Translations under genes and position numbers: made by a program
Source: an uncultured Paracoccaceae bacterium
GTDB taxonomy: Bacteria; Pseudomonadota; Alphaproteobacteria; Rhodobacterales; Rhodobacteraceae
Length of the DNA stretch: 33,180 nt
NCBI GenBank assembly: GCA_945952025.1
Contig: CAMFGW010000030.1
Span: forward strand, 1 to 33,180
Direction: 5' to 3'
Shown: piece after piece, positions 19,556-27,107 of the stretch
Layout of the letters: each line of letters opens with the position of its first letter
Numbering within the stretch: the stretch's first letter is position 1
The notes under the pieces: model-generated
Told to the model about the DNA's origin: nothing
Databases searched by the model: none
What the model saw: only the letters and a program-made list of their open reading frames with translations

Positions 19556-20308
19556 ATGATCGACCTTCTTCTTGTCGGGATCGGCAGCGGCAACCCCGAC
19601 CACCTGACGCTTCAGGCCATCAAGGCGCTGAACTCGGCCGACCTGATCCTCATCCCCGAAAAGGGCAAGGGCAAGGAGGACCTGGCCGACATGCGCCGGG
19701 TGATCTGCTCGGACCTCCTGGACAAGCCCGGGCCCCGCCTTGTCAGCTTCGACCTGCCGGTGCGCAACCCCGCAACGCCGGGCTACAAGGCCCGCGTGTC
19801 GGACTGGCATGATGCCATCGCCGAGGTCTGGAAAGACACTATTCTGGCGGAAAACGTCCAGGACGCCCGCGTGGCCCTGCTGGTCTGGGGCGACCCCTCG
19901 CTTTACGACAGCACGCTGCGCATCGCCGAACGGCTGGGTCGCGTGATGCCCGTCCGCGTCACCGTCATCCCCGGCCTGACCTCGCTTCAGGTCCTGACCG
20001 CCCTTCACGCAATCCCGCTGAACGAGGTCGGCGCCCCCGTCACCATCACCACCGGCCGCCGCCTTCGCGACGGGGGCTGGCCCGAAGGCGCGACCAACGT
20101 CGCGGTCATGCTGGATGGCGAGGCGTCGTTCCAGAGCCTCGACCCCGCCGGGCTTCACATCTGGTGGGGCGCCTTCGTCGGCATGCCGGACCAGACCCTG
20201 ATCGAGGGGCCGCTGGCCGAGGTTGCAACCCGGATCGCCGACACCCGCACCGAACTGCGCGAGGCGCACGGCTGGGTGATGGACATCTACCTGCTCAGGC
20301 GCGCCTGA
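19556..20308 (+). CDS. cobF: Precorrin-6A synthase (deacetylating) CobF
   Basis: CobF methylates C1 of precorrin-5 and releases the extruded acetyl fragment as acetate, giving precorrin-6A in the aerobic pathway. The 250-residue protein shows LLVGIGSGNPDHLTLQA, the LLVWGDPSLYDSTLRI loop and TVIPGLTSLQVLTA, and the DMRRVIC segment common in CobF. GGGGG lies six bases before the ATG. The gene is set apart from the other cob genes, behind cbtBA and its terminator. Its stop codon lies in a palindrome shared with the convergent LacI-type gene (14-base overlap). Confidence 0.95.
   Translation: MIDLLLVGIGSGNPDHLTLQAIKALNSADLILIPEKGKGKEDLADMRRVICSDLLDKPGPRLVSFDLPVRNPATPGYKARVSDWHDAIAEVWKDTILAENVQDARVALLVWGDPSLYDSTLRIAERLGRVMPVRVTVIPGLTSLQVLTALHAIPLNEVGAPVTITTGRRLRDGGWPEGATNVAVMLDGEASFQSLDPAGLHIWWGAFVGMPDQTLIEGPLAEVATRIADTRTELREAHGWVMDIYLLRRA
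20295..20308. repeat. 14-bp perfect palindrome containing both stop codons
   Basis: TCAGGCGCGCCTGA is its own reverse complement. Read forward it ends cobF with AGG CGC GCC TGA; read backward it ends the LacI-type gene with the same codons. Both proteins therefore finish in Arg-Arg-Ala. A GC-rich palindrome with no loop is not an ideal terminator hairpin. Confidence 0.95.
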
Positions 20309-21320
20309 TCGTGTCTCCGTAGTCGAGCGTCGGCTCCAGCTCGATCCGCTCGCCGCCGATCATGTCGGAATGGCCGTGCCCGGCGATGATCTGCGCCGCC
20401 TGCCGCCCGATCTCGCGCCGGCAGGAATCCATCGTCGCCAGACGCCGCGGCAGCCCCTCCAGAAGATCCACTCCGTTGAACCCTGCGAGCCCCAGCCGCC
20501 CGGGCACGTCGATCCCCTTGTCCAGGCAGTACAGCAACCCGCCCGCGCCGATCATGTCATTGGAATAATAAAGGAAATCCAGGTCGGGCGAGCGGGTCAG
20601 GATCGCCTCCGTCATCTCGCGCCCCTTCAAAAGCGCCGAGCCGCCGGAATAGAACTCCTGATCCGACAGTTCGACCCCCGCTTCCGCCAGCCCGGCCTGA
20701 AACCCCTCGAGCCTTTTCCGCGCCCGATGGTCGTCCGGCATCTTGGTGCCCAGGAACCCGATTCGCCGGTAGCCCGCCTTGACGATCGCCCGCGCCATTT
20801 CAAGCCCGGCGCGCTTGTGGGAAATGCCGACCACCGAATCGACGGGCGTTCCGTCAACATCCATGATCTCGACAATCGGGATACCGGCGTTTTCCAGCAT
20901 CGCGCGGGCGTTGGGCGTATGTTCCATCCCCGAGACGATCACCCCCGACGGCCGCCAGGACAGCATCTCGTAAAGGACCGCCTCTTCCCGTTCGGCCGAA
21001 TAGTTGGTCACGCCGAAGACGGGCTGCAGGCCGGTATCTTCCAGTTCGGCCGAGATGCCGCTCAGCACCTCGGGAAAGACCAGGTTCGACAGCGACGGCA
21101 CCACCACGCCGACCAGGTTGACCCGCTGCGAGGCGAGCGCACCCGCGATCTTGTTCGGCACATAGCCAAGCCGCCGCGCCGCCTCGAGCACCTTGTCGCG
21201 TGTCGCCTCGCTCACGTCGCCCCGGTTGCGCAGGACGCGGCTCACGGTCATTTCCGACACGCCGGAGGCGTCGGACACATCGCGAAGCGTCAATGTGCGC
21301 TTGGGATCGTTCAGGGCCAT
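20295..21320 (-). CDS. LacI-family transcriptional regulator (GntR/gluconate-like subgroup)
   Basis: The 341-residue protein has an N-terminal LacI helix-turn-helix (about 9-55; LRDVSDASGVSEMTVSRVLR, then LGYVPNKIAGAL) and a periplasmic-binding-like effector domain (about 65-330). Sequence such as VVVPSLSNLVFPEVLSGI and FLYYSNDMIGAGGL resembles LacI members that respond to gluconate or related sugar acids, but the ligand cannot be read from sequence. GGAGG precedes the ATG at 21320, so the longer upstream extension is discarded. The kdgK-like kinase 3 kb away makes a sugar-acid regulon plausible. It is convergent with cobF and unrelated to cobalamin synthesis. Confidence 0.92.
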   Translation of the reverse strand: MALNDPKRTLTLRDVSDASGVSEMTVSRVLRNRGDVSEATRDKVLEAARRLGYVPNKIAGALASQRVNLVGVVVPSLSNLVFPEVLSGISAELEDTGLQPVFGVTNYSAEREEAVLYEMLSWRPSGVIVSGMEHTPNARAMLENAGIPIVEIMDVDGTPVDSVVGISHKRAGLEMARAIVKAGYRRIGFLGTKMPDDHRARKRLEGFQAGLAEAGVELSDQEFYSGGSALLKGREMTEAILTRSPDLDFLYYSNDMIGAGGLLYCLDKGIDVPGRLGLAGFNGVDLLEGLPRRLATMDSCRREIGRQAAQIIAGHGHSDMIGGERIELEPTLDYGDTIRRA

Positions 21321-21628
21321 GCTGCCTCCGCCGGTTTGGCCACACCGTAGGAAGGTTTGCACAAGGCTGGCAAGGCCTATCGAGCGCCCGGCGGACCGGC
21401 CCTTGCCCAAGGGCTCCGGGCGCGCATGAAGGGTGAAGCCGCGCCAGCGAGGTCCCCCCATGACCCCCAACCTGCTGCCAGCCGTAGTCCTTCGCGCGCA
21501 AAGCCGTGCCCGCAGCCTATGGCGACGCCTTGCCCGCCAGCCTGAAACGAAAGGGCTGAGCCCCCGCGCTTGCAAAAACCCCTCGGCGCGCCTATCCAAT
21601 GCGGGTCCCGGTCACGGCCGGGCCGCCA
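21321..21628. other. Intergenic region between LacI-type gene and tRNA-Arg, no gene seen
   Basis: No convincing coding sequence is found; a plus-strand open frame here runs on into the tRNA gene and resembles nothing known. The region should contain the promoter of the LacI-type gene. A perfect 7-bp inverted repeat GCCCTTG-CC-CAAGGGC lies at 21399-21414 and could be an operator or a short hairpin. Confidence 0.5.
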
Positions 21629-21704
21629 GGCCCCGTAGCTCAGGGGATAGAGCGGCCGCCTCCTAAGCGGCAGGTCGCAGGTTCGAATCCTGCCGGGGTC
21701 GCCA
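21629..21704 (+). tRNA. tRNA-Arg (anticodon CCT)
   Basis: A complete 76-nt tRNA including encoded CCA. The acceptor stem GGCCCCG pairs with CGGGGTC (one G-U pair), the D arm has TAGCTCAG, the anticodon arm is GCCGC-CTCCTAA-GCGGC with anticodon CCT at 21662-21664, and the T arm has GGTTCGAATCC. It decodes AGG. Confidence 0.97.
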
Positions 21705-21721
21705 GCGCGGCCGGGTCTGGC

Positions 21722-22522
21722 TCAGCCCTTGATGAATAGAAGCGCCCTGAGGATCTCGGCGAAGTCCGTGTGCTTGTAGGCGACCGCGCAGGGGCCATGG
21801 TCGATGGCGCCCGGATAGAAGCGCGACTTGTAGGCATCATGGGGATTGTTGAAGGCCACCACCACCTCGACCGCGGCTGGAATCGGTGGCAGGACATCCT
21901 TTTTGGGCCGGGTTAGAGCCTGTTCCACCCCGTCGCGGATCAACGCGCGCGCCCGCGACGGCGCAATCGAGTTGGTGGCCCGCCCGAACCCTTCCAGCGT
22001 CGCGACCGTGGTGATGCCGGGCACCATGGCCTGAGCATCGGCGCACATCTGCGCGTCACCCGACAGAAAGACCGACGGCACCCCATAGATCGCGGCACAA
22101 AGCGCGTTGATGGTGAACTCCGACGCCGGCTCGCCATTCACCAGGATCTGCGAGATACGCAGGCTCGACGTATGGGCGAGCGGATTGGCCTCGCTGCCCG
22201 CCCGGGCGTGGTAGCCGGTATAAAGTGCCGCCGCGAAGTCCCGCCCGATGCCGAACATCATCTGGTCGGGATGGCCGGACCAGCCGCGCACGATCCGCAC
22301 ATAGTCCGGCAGCCGGTCGACGATCAGGTTCCGGGCGCTGTCATGGGCATCCTTGATCACCACCTCTTCCGCCCCCGCCGCCCGCGCCCCCTCGCAGGCC
22401 GCCAGCACCTCGCCGGTCATCAGCGCGCGGTACTCGGTCCAGTCGGCATGGGTCCGTTCCGTTTCGTCCCAATGGGCGATCCCGGCGGTGCCTTCGATAT
22501 CGGCAGACAGATAGACTTTCAT
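21722..22522 (-). CDS. dppA: M55 family D-aminopeptidase (DppA-like)
   Basis: A 266-residue zinc metallopeptidase of the M55 family, whose Bacillus member DppA releases D-amino acids from D-Ala-peptides. The N-terminus MKVYLSADIEG supplies Asp8 and Glu10, followed by His60 in DAHDS, His105 in GYHA, Glu135, and the nucleophilic His117 in AHTSS, so all expected active-site residues are present. GGAGGAA lies just upstream of the ATG at 22522. No peptide transporter genes adjoin it, so use of external D-peptides or cell-wall fragments is an inference. It is divergent from the DUF1624 gene. Confidence 0.92.
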   Translation of the reverse strand: MKVYLSADIEGTAGIAHWDETERTHADWTEYRALMTGEVLAACEGARAAGAEEVVIKDAHDSARNLIVDRLPDYVRIVRGWSGHPDQMMFGIGRDFAAALYTGYHARAGSEANPLAHTSSLRISQILVNGEPASEFTINALCAAIYGVPSVFLSGDAQMCADAQAMVPGITTVATLEGFGRATNSIAPSRARALIRDGVEQALTRPKKDVLPPIPAAVEVVVAFNNPHDAYKSRFYPGAIDHGPCAVAYKHTDFAEILRALLFIKG

Positions 22523-22637
22523 CGGTTCCTCCCTTTGCGGCCATAGGGCACGGAGCGCGGACCGAAGGCAACAGCCCGCCGGTTTACTTCGACGCCAAAT
22601 GCCCTATCCCTGTCGCGAGCCGCACCAGGGGGACAGG

Positions 22638-23366
22638 ATGACAAAGACGGCCGCTCGCCCCCGGATCCTCTGGATCGACACCGCCCGCACCGTCGCCCTG
22701 CTGGCCATGGCCGTCTACCACACCGGCTTCGACCTCGAGCTCTTTGGCCGCATCCCGCCCGGCACGATGATGGAGCCGGGCTGGCGCCTCTTCGCCCGCC
22801 TCATCGCCGGCACCTTCATCGCGCTGGCCGGCCTGGGCCTTTACCTCTCGCACGGGCAGGGCATCCGCTGGGGGGCCTTCTGGCGCCGATTCGCCCGCAT
22901 CGCCGGGGCCGCTCTTCTGGTCACGCTGGGCACGACCTACCTTCTGGGTGACGAATACATCTTCTTCGGCATCCTGCATTCGATCGCTTTGTCGAGCCTC
23001 GTGGGCCTTCTTTTCCTGCGGATGCCGGTCCCGGTGACGCTGGCGGCGGCGGTCCTGGCCCTGATCCTGCCGCGCCTCGTCGCGGGGCACCTGGACCTGC
23101 CCTGGCTCATCTGGACCGGGCTCACGACATTTCCGGTCTATGCCGTCGATTTCGTGCCGCCCTTCCCCTGGCTCGCACCCTTCCTGGCCGGGCTCGCCCT
23201 CGCCAAGGCGCTCGGCCCCGGCCACCCGCTTTTCCACCCCCGTCCGCAAACCCGCGCCTCGCGCATCCTGGGCTTTCCCGGCCGCCACAGCCTGGCCTTC
23301 TACCTGATCCACCAGCTGGTCCTCTTCCCGCTGGTCTACGGCCTGACCTGGCTCGGCCTGATCTGA
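22638..23366 (+). CDS. DUF1624 membrane protein, heparan-alpha-glucosaminide N-acetyltransferase-like
   Basis: The 242-residue integral membrane protein matches the DUF1624 / HGSNAT catalytic-like domain family: near the N-terminus RILWIDTARTVALLAMAVYH has the conserved ID-x2-R and YH elements, followed by FDLELFG, and the C-terminal segment ends HSLAFYLIHQLVLFPLVYG. About seven or eight hydrophobic segments are present. The start at 22638 is preferred because AGGGGGACAGG precedes it; an ATG at 22599 lacks such a site. Such proteins may transfer acetyl groups to sugars across the membrane, but substrate and role here are unknown. Confidence 0.85.
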   Translation: MTKTAARPRILWIDTARTVALLAMAVYHTGFDLELFGRIPPGTMMEPGWRLFARLIAGTFIALAGLGLYLSHGQGIRWGAFWRRFARIAGAALLVTLGTTYLLGDEYIFFGILHSIALSSLVGLLFLRMPVPVTLAAAVLALILPRLVAGHLDLPWLIWTGLTTFPVYAVDFVPPFPWLAPFLAGLALAKALGPGHPLFHPRPQTRASRILGFPGRHSLAFYLIHQLVLFPLVYGLTWLGLI

Positions 23367-23433
23367 CGCCCTTTGTTTTGAATCATTGTGGACTTCTGAG
23401 GGCTCTTGCTAACGTCCTGGCCAGAGGGATGCC

Positions 23434-24336
23434 TTGGCCAGAACGGACGAAAGATTTCGCGGGGCCTTCAGCGCTACGCTGGATCTCTGCGGCACCCTTT
23501 CGGTGGGCGAGCAGCTGCCGGCCGAAATGCCCCTTGCCGCGCGCCTCGATGTCAGCCGGACGGTGGTCCGCTCGGTTCTGGACCTCATGCAGACCAAGGG
23601 AATCCTCCGCTGGGAGGGTCGGGAAAAGACCCTGCTCCGCCGCCCCCTGCCGCCCGAAAGGCCGGCGCTTCCGGCCGGCCAGATCACCGGCGAATAGCTA
23701 GAGCGGCGGTTCCACGACCGGATCCTGCGCAGCGACACACCGCCGGGAACGGCGCAGAACGTCACCGAGCTTGCGCGCAGGTTCGGGGTCCCGGCCCATG
23801 GGCTGCAGGAATTGCTGGCCTCGTTCATGCGACATGGGTTGGTGCGGCGGCGCCCCAAGGGCGGGTGGGAGCTGGCGAGCTTCACCCGCGACTTTGCGGT
23901 CGAACTGTCTGATTTCCGGCTGGTGCTCGAGCTGAACGCGGTGACGCACCTGGTCGCCCTGCCCGAAGACCACCCGATCTGGTCGCAGCTTTCAGGGCTG
24001 GAGGCCGAGCATCGCCAGCTGGCCAACGAGATCGACCACCGTTTCCACGACTTCTCTCTTCTGGATGAGCGGTTTCACGGCGCCATCGGCAGCGTCGTGC
24101 AGAACCGTTTCGTAGACGAGTTCCAGAAGGTGATCGCGCTCATCTTTCACTATCATTACCAGTGGGACAAGAAAGATGAGCGCGAGCGCAACGAAGCCGC
24201 GATCAACGAGCATCTGCGCCTGATCGACGCGCTGAAACGACGCAATGAAACCGACGCGCTGGCCGCCGCGCGCGATCATCTGCGCACCTCGAAACAGACG
24301 CTCTTGGCGTCCCTGCGGAGCAATGCGCCGGTCTAG
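23434..24336 (+). pseudogene. GntR/FadR-type regulator interrupted by in-frame amber codon
   Basis: A frame of 301 codons runs from a TTG start (23434, preceded by AGAGGG) to a stop at 24334-24336, broken only by TAG at 23695-23697 after 87 codons. Before it lies a GntR-like winged helix (VGEQLPAEMPLAARLDVSRTV and QTKGILRWEG). After it, in the same frame, come a second winged-helix-like segment (LERRFHDRILRSDTPPGTAQ, then LARRFGVPAHGLQELLASF) and an FCD-like ligand domain (FRLVLELNAV, HDFSLLDERFHGAIGS, EHLRLIDALKRRNETDA). The conserved downstream half suggests a recent nonsense mutation, a sequencing error, or amber suppression. The sense base triplet was probably CAG, GAG or AAG. Restart at the next start codon would lose most of the second winged helix. 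Confidence 0.75.
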
Positions 24337-24508
24337 ACCGGCCCGGTCGACGAAGCCCCAGGTCCGTGCCCCGACCTCGGCCCCGACCTCGTCCGGAAAT
24401 GGTCGGCATGGGCCTTCAGGAAACGGCTGGTTCCAGACCGCCGGTTCGGGGTAAAGGACATGCGCTCCTTCACGAAGCAAGGCCGACAGGCTGTTCCGGG
24501 GACCTCCG

Positions 24509-25417
24509 ATGACCGACCCAAAGATGCAGCTCCTGTCGATCGGCGAGGCGATGGCCGAACTGCGCAGCGCCGGGCCCGCCTTCGCCGTCGGCTTCGCCGG
24601 CGACACGTTCAACACCGCCGTCTATTGCCGCCGCCTGCTGCCCCCGGCGATGCAGGTCGGCTACCTGACCCACGTCGGCACCGACCCCCTGTCCGACGGT
24701 TTCCTGGCATTGGCCCGCGCCGAGGGGATCGGGACCTCAGCCATCACCCGCGACCCCCTGCACAACATCGGCATCTATTCGGTGCAGACCGACAGGGCGG
24801 GCGAGCGGTCCTTTCACTATTGGCGCAGCACCTCGGCCGCGCGCCAGCTCTTTCAGGGTGCGGCCGACCTGGCGGTTCTGGACGGGGCCGAGCGGATCTT
24901 CCTGTCGGCGATCACGCTCGCCATTATCGCGCCCGAGGCGCGTGAGGCGCTCCTGGACCGGCTGGCGACACTGCGCGCGACGGGCACCGCAATCGCCTTC
25001 GATTCGAACTACCGCCCCCGCCTCTGGCCCGACGCGGAAACCGCGCGCGACTGGATCCGGCGCATGTGGCGGATGACGGACGTGGCCCTTGCCTCGGTCG
25101 ACGACGAACAGGCGCTTTTCGGCGATGCGGACGCCTCTGCCGTCCTGGACCGGCTGCGGGGGGATGGCTGCCGCGAGGGCGCACTCAAATGCGGTGCGCG
25201 CGGCCCGGTCCCCGTTGCACCGAACATCAGCCCCGGCTCCTTCGCCCCGGCGGCGCAGGTCGTCGACACGACAGCGGCAGGCGACAGCTTCAACGGCGCC
25301 TACCTCGCCGCCCGCATCCTCGGCCATGACGAAGTGGCGGCGATGGACTGGGGCCACCGCATGGCCGCGACCGTGATAGGCCAGCCGGGCGCCATCATTC
25401 CACGCAACATCCGCTGA
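24509..25417 (+). CDS. kdgK: PfkB-family sugar kinase, probable 2-dehydro-3-deoxygluconokinase
   Basis: The 302-residue ribokinase/PfkB-fold protein most resembles KDG kinases, which phosphorylate 2-keto-3-deoxygluconate to KDPG in the hexuronate and Entner-Doudoroff-linked routes. Visible are FAGDTFNTAVY (29-39), the FDSNYRPRLW segment typical of KdgK (164-173), GALKCGARGP, and the signature DTTAAGDSFNGAYLA with catalytic Asp259. GGGGA lies before the ATG at 24509. The broken GntR-type gene is directly upstream and a LacI-type gene 3 kb away; either might have controlled it. The 172 bases between the GntR frame and this gene hold nothing I recognise. Confidence 0.85.
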   Translation: MTDPKMQLLSIGEAMAELRSAGPAFAVGFAGDTFNTAVYCRRLLPPAMQVGYLTHVGTDPLSDGFLALARAEGIGTSAITRDPLHNIGIYSVQTDRAGERSFHYWRSTSAARQLFQGAADLAVLDGAERIFLSAITLAIIAPEAREALLDRLATLRATGTAIAFDSNYRPRLWPDAETARDWIRRMWRMTDVALASVDDEQALFGDADASAVLDRLRGDGCREGALKCGARGPVPVAPNISPGSFAPAAQVVDTTAAGDSFNGAYLAARILGHDEVAAMDWGHRMAATVIGQPGAIIPRNIR

Positions 25418-25428
25418 TCCGGGAAAGC

Positions 25429-25504
25429 TGGTGCCCCAAGACGGACTCGAACCGCCGACCCCCTCATTACGAATGAGGTGCTCTACCAACTGAGCTATTG
25501 GGGC
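25429..25504 (-). tRNA. tRNA-Thr (anticodon CGT)
   Basis: Read on the minus strand, the acceptor stem GCCCCAA pairs perfectly with TTGGGGC, discriminator A and CCA follow, the D arm has TAGCTCAGTTGG, the anticodon arm is CCTCA-TTCGTAA-TGAGG with anticodon CGT (plus-strand 25469-25471), and the T arm has GGTTCGAGTCC. It decodes ACG. Confidence 0.97.
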
Positions 25505-25547
25505 ACACGGGGGGCCTGATAGCACCAACCTCCGGGCCTGTGTAGCC

Positions 25548-27101
25548 CTATTTTTTGACCCGCCCCCCCGGTGCGGGTTCGAAGAATTCGGCGTCGTAGA
25601 CCGCGCCCTTTTCGGCCTTGGGCGCCGGCGGCTCGGGCTCTGGCACAGGCTCGGGCACGGGCGCGGCGACCGCCGGTTCGGGCGCGGGCACGACCGGCTC
25701 CACCTCTTCGGCGACGCTGACTTCGGCCGGCTTGCCGACGATCAGCGGCAGGATATCGGTGGGCGAGGGCGCGCGGGCGGCGCCCGGCGGCTCGCGCCAG
25801 GAAAGCGTGTCGAATCCGCCGCAATTGTCGCAGACCGGCGACCAGGCCGCATTCACCTGCTGGCACTTGTCGCAGACCCACTGCGGCCCCCGGGGCGCCG
25901 ACAGGGCGCGCGTCAGCCAGCCCCGCACCACGGAATCGTCCGCCCCCGCGCCGCGCTCGATGGCGGCCATCAGCGTCAGCGCCCGCGCGGTCGGATGGGT
26001 TTCGGGCAGGTCGCCAAGCGTCCGGCGTGCGGCGGGAAAATCCTCGGCGGCGATCTGCAGCTCGGCCCGCTGCAGGCGCGTCTCTTCCGCCTCTGGCGCG
26101 GCGGCAAACAGCGGGCGGAACCGCTCGAGCCGCTGGGTCGACGTCTCGTCGATCTTCAGCGCCGCATAGACCGCGGCCAGGTCGGGGTGGGGCTGCACCT
26201 CCCACGCCTTGATCAGGATGCGCGAGGCCTGTTTGGCCTTGCCGTCCGCCGCCAGACCCTGCGCCGCCATCACCGCCGCCGGGATCAGGTCCGGCGACTG
26301 GCGGTTGGCCACGAGTGCGGCCTCGCGCGCCTCGATCGACAGGTCGTCCGACAGGACCGCCTTCGCCTCCTGCAGCGCCAGCAGCGCGTCGCGCCGACGG
26401 TGCACGTCGCGCGGCATGTGGCCGCTTTTCAACTCGGCCCCCAGCACCTTGCGCGCGCCAGCCCAGTCGCCCTGTGCCGTCTGCAGCTGAAAGAGCGTCT
26501 CCTGGATGTCGCGGTTCGCGGGCTGCATCTGGAAGGCCTTTTCGGCAAGCCGCAGCGCCGTCTCGCGGTCGCCCTCGTCCAGCTTCTGCTTCATCAGCCC
26601 GCGCACACCGACGAACCGGGTGCGCGGATCGTCCAAGAGCCGCCTGTAGACCGCCGCCGCCTTCTTGCGGTCGCCCGCAAGTTCGGCCGCCTGCGCCGAA
26701 ATCAGGTTCGTCAGGTGCGGCTGATGCAGGTAGCGGTCGGCCTTGGCCGCCAGCGCCATCGCCTCGGTCCCGTTGCCGGAGGCGAGCGCGGTCATGCTGT
26801 CGGTCAGGGCATTCAGCCCCTTGCGGTCGCTGCCCGCGTCGAAAAACCGGCTGATCGCATTCTCATCGCCATTGAAGAAGCGCACCAGCGCCGACAGCAG
26901 AGCCAGCAGCCGCAGCACCAGCCAGAGCGCCACCAGTGCCAGAAGGATCGCGACGACCGACTGCACCGGCCCAAGCACGAATTCGGTGTTGAAGGCCTGT
27001 AGCCGGATCCCGCCGCCGTTCGCGGCCAGCGCGCCGGACAGAAGCGCAAGCGCCGCGATCAGGCAGAAAAACAGGGCAACCTTGACGAATGTCCAGACCA
27101 T
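25548..27101 (-). CDS. hemY: HemY-like heme biosynthesis-associated membrane TPR protein with zinc ribbon
   Basis: A 517-residue protein with two transmembrane segments at the N-terminus (about 5-27 and 44-72), the HemY_N region, and a long helical TPR-like part (about 115-400), matching the proteobacterial HemY family (not protoporphyrinogen oxidase). Its function is unclear; it accompanies hemD and may scaffold heme-pathway proteins. The C-terminal part has a zinc-ribbon-like CDKC-x10-CDNC (Cys410, 413, 424, 427) and a tail rich in proline, glutamate and alanine. The gene starts six bases after the Mic60-like gene stop, indicating one transcript. Near the stop a short inverted GGGC/GCCC repeat is seen but no strong terminator. 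Confidence 0.9.
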   Translation of the reverse strand: MVWTFVKVALFFCLIAALALLSGALAANGGGIRLQAFNTEFVLGPVQSVVAILLALVALWLVLRLLALLSALVRFFNGDENAISRFFDAGSDRKGLNALTDSMTALASGNGTEAMALAAKADRYLHQPHLTNLISAQAAELAGDRKKAAAVYRRLLDDPRTRFVGVRGLMKQKLDEGDRETALRLAEKAFQMQPANRDIQETLFQLQTAQGDWAGARKVLGAELKSGHMPRDVHRRRDALLALQEAKAVLSDDLSIEAREAALVANRQSPDLIPAAVMAAQGLAADGKAKQASRILIKAWEVQPHPDLAAVYAALKIDETSTQRLERFRPLFAAAPEAEETRLQRAELQIAAEDFPAARRTLGDLPETHPTARALTLMAAIERGAGADDSVVRGWLTRALSAPRGPQWVCDKCQQVNAAWSPVCDNCGGFDTLSWREPPGAARAPSPTDILPLIVGKPAEVSVAEEVEPVVPAPEPAVAAPVPEPVPEPEPPAPKAEKGAVYDAEFFEPAPGGRVKK

Positions 27102-27107
27102 CGCGGC

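Noticed and set aside
21433-21628. Possible small plus-strand gene before tRNA-Arg
   Set aside because: It runs into the tRNA gene, lacks a convincing ribosome binding site, and its arginine-rich translation matches nothing recognisable.
24337-24508. Minus-strand frame opposite the gntR-kdgK gap with protein-like text (YPEPAVWNQPF)
   Set aside because: I could not connect it to a family; the frame continues antisense into both neighbours and has no start signal, so it is probably a GC-driven shadow.
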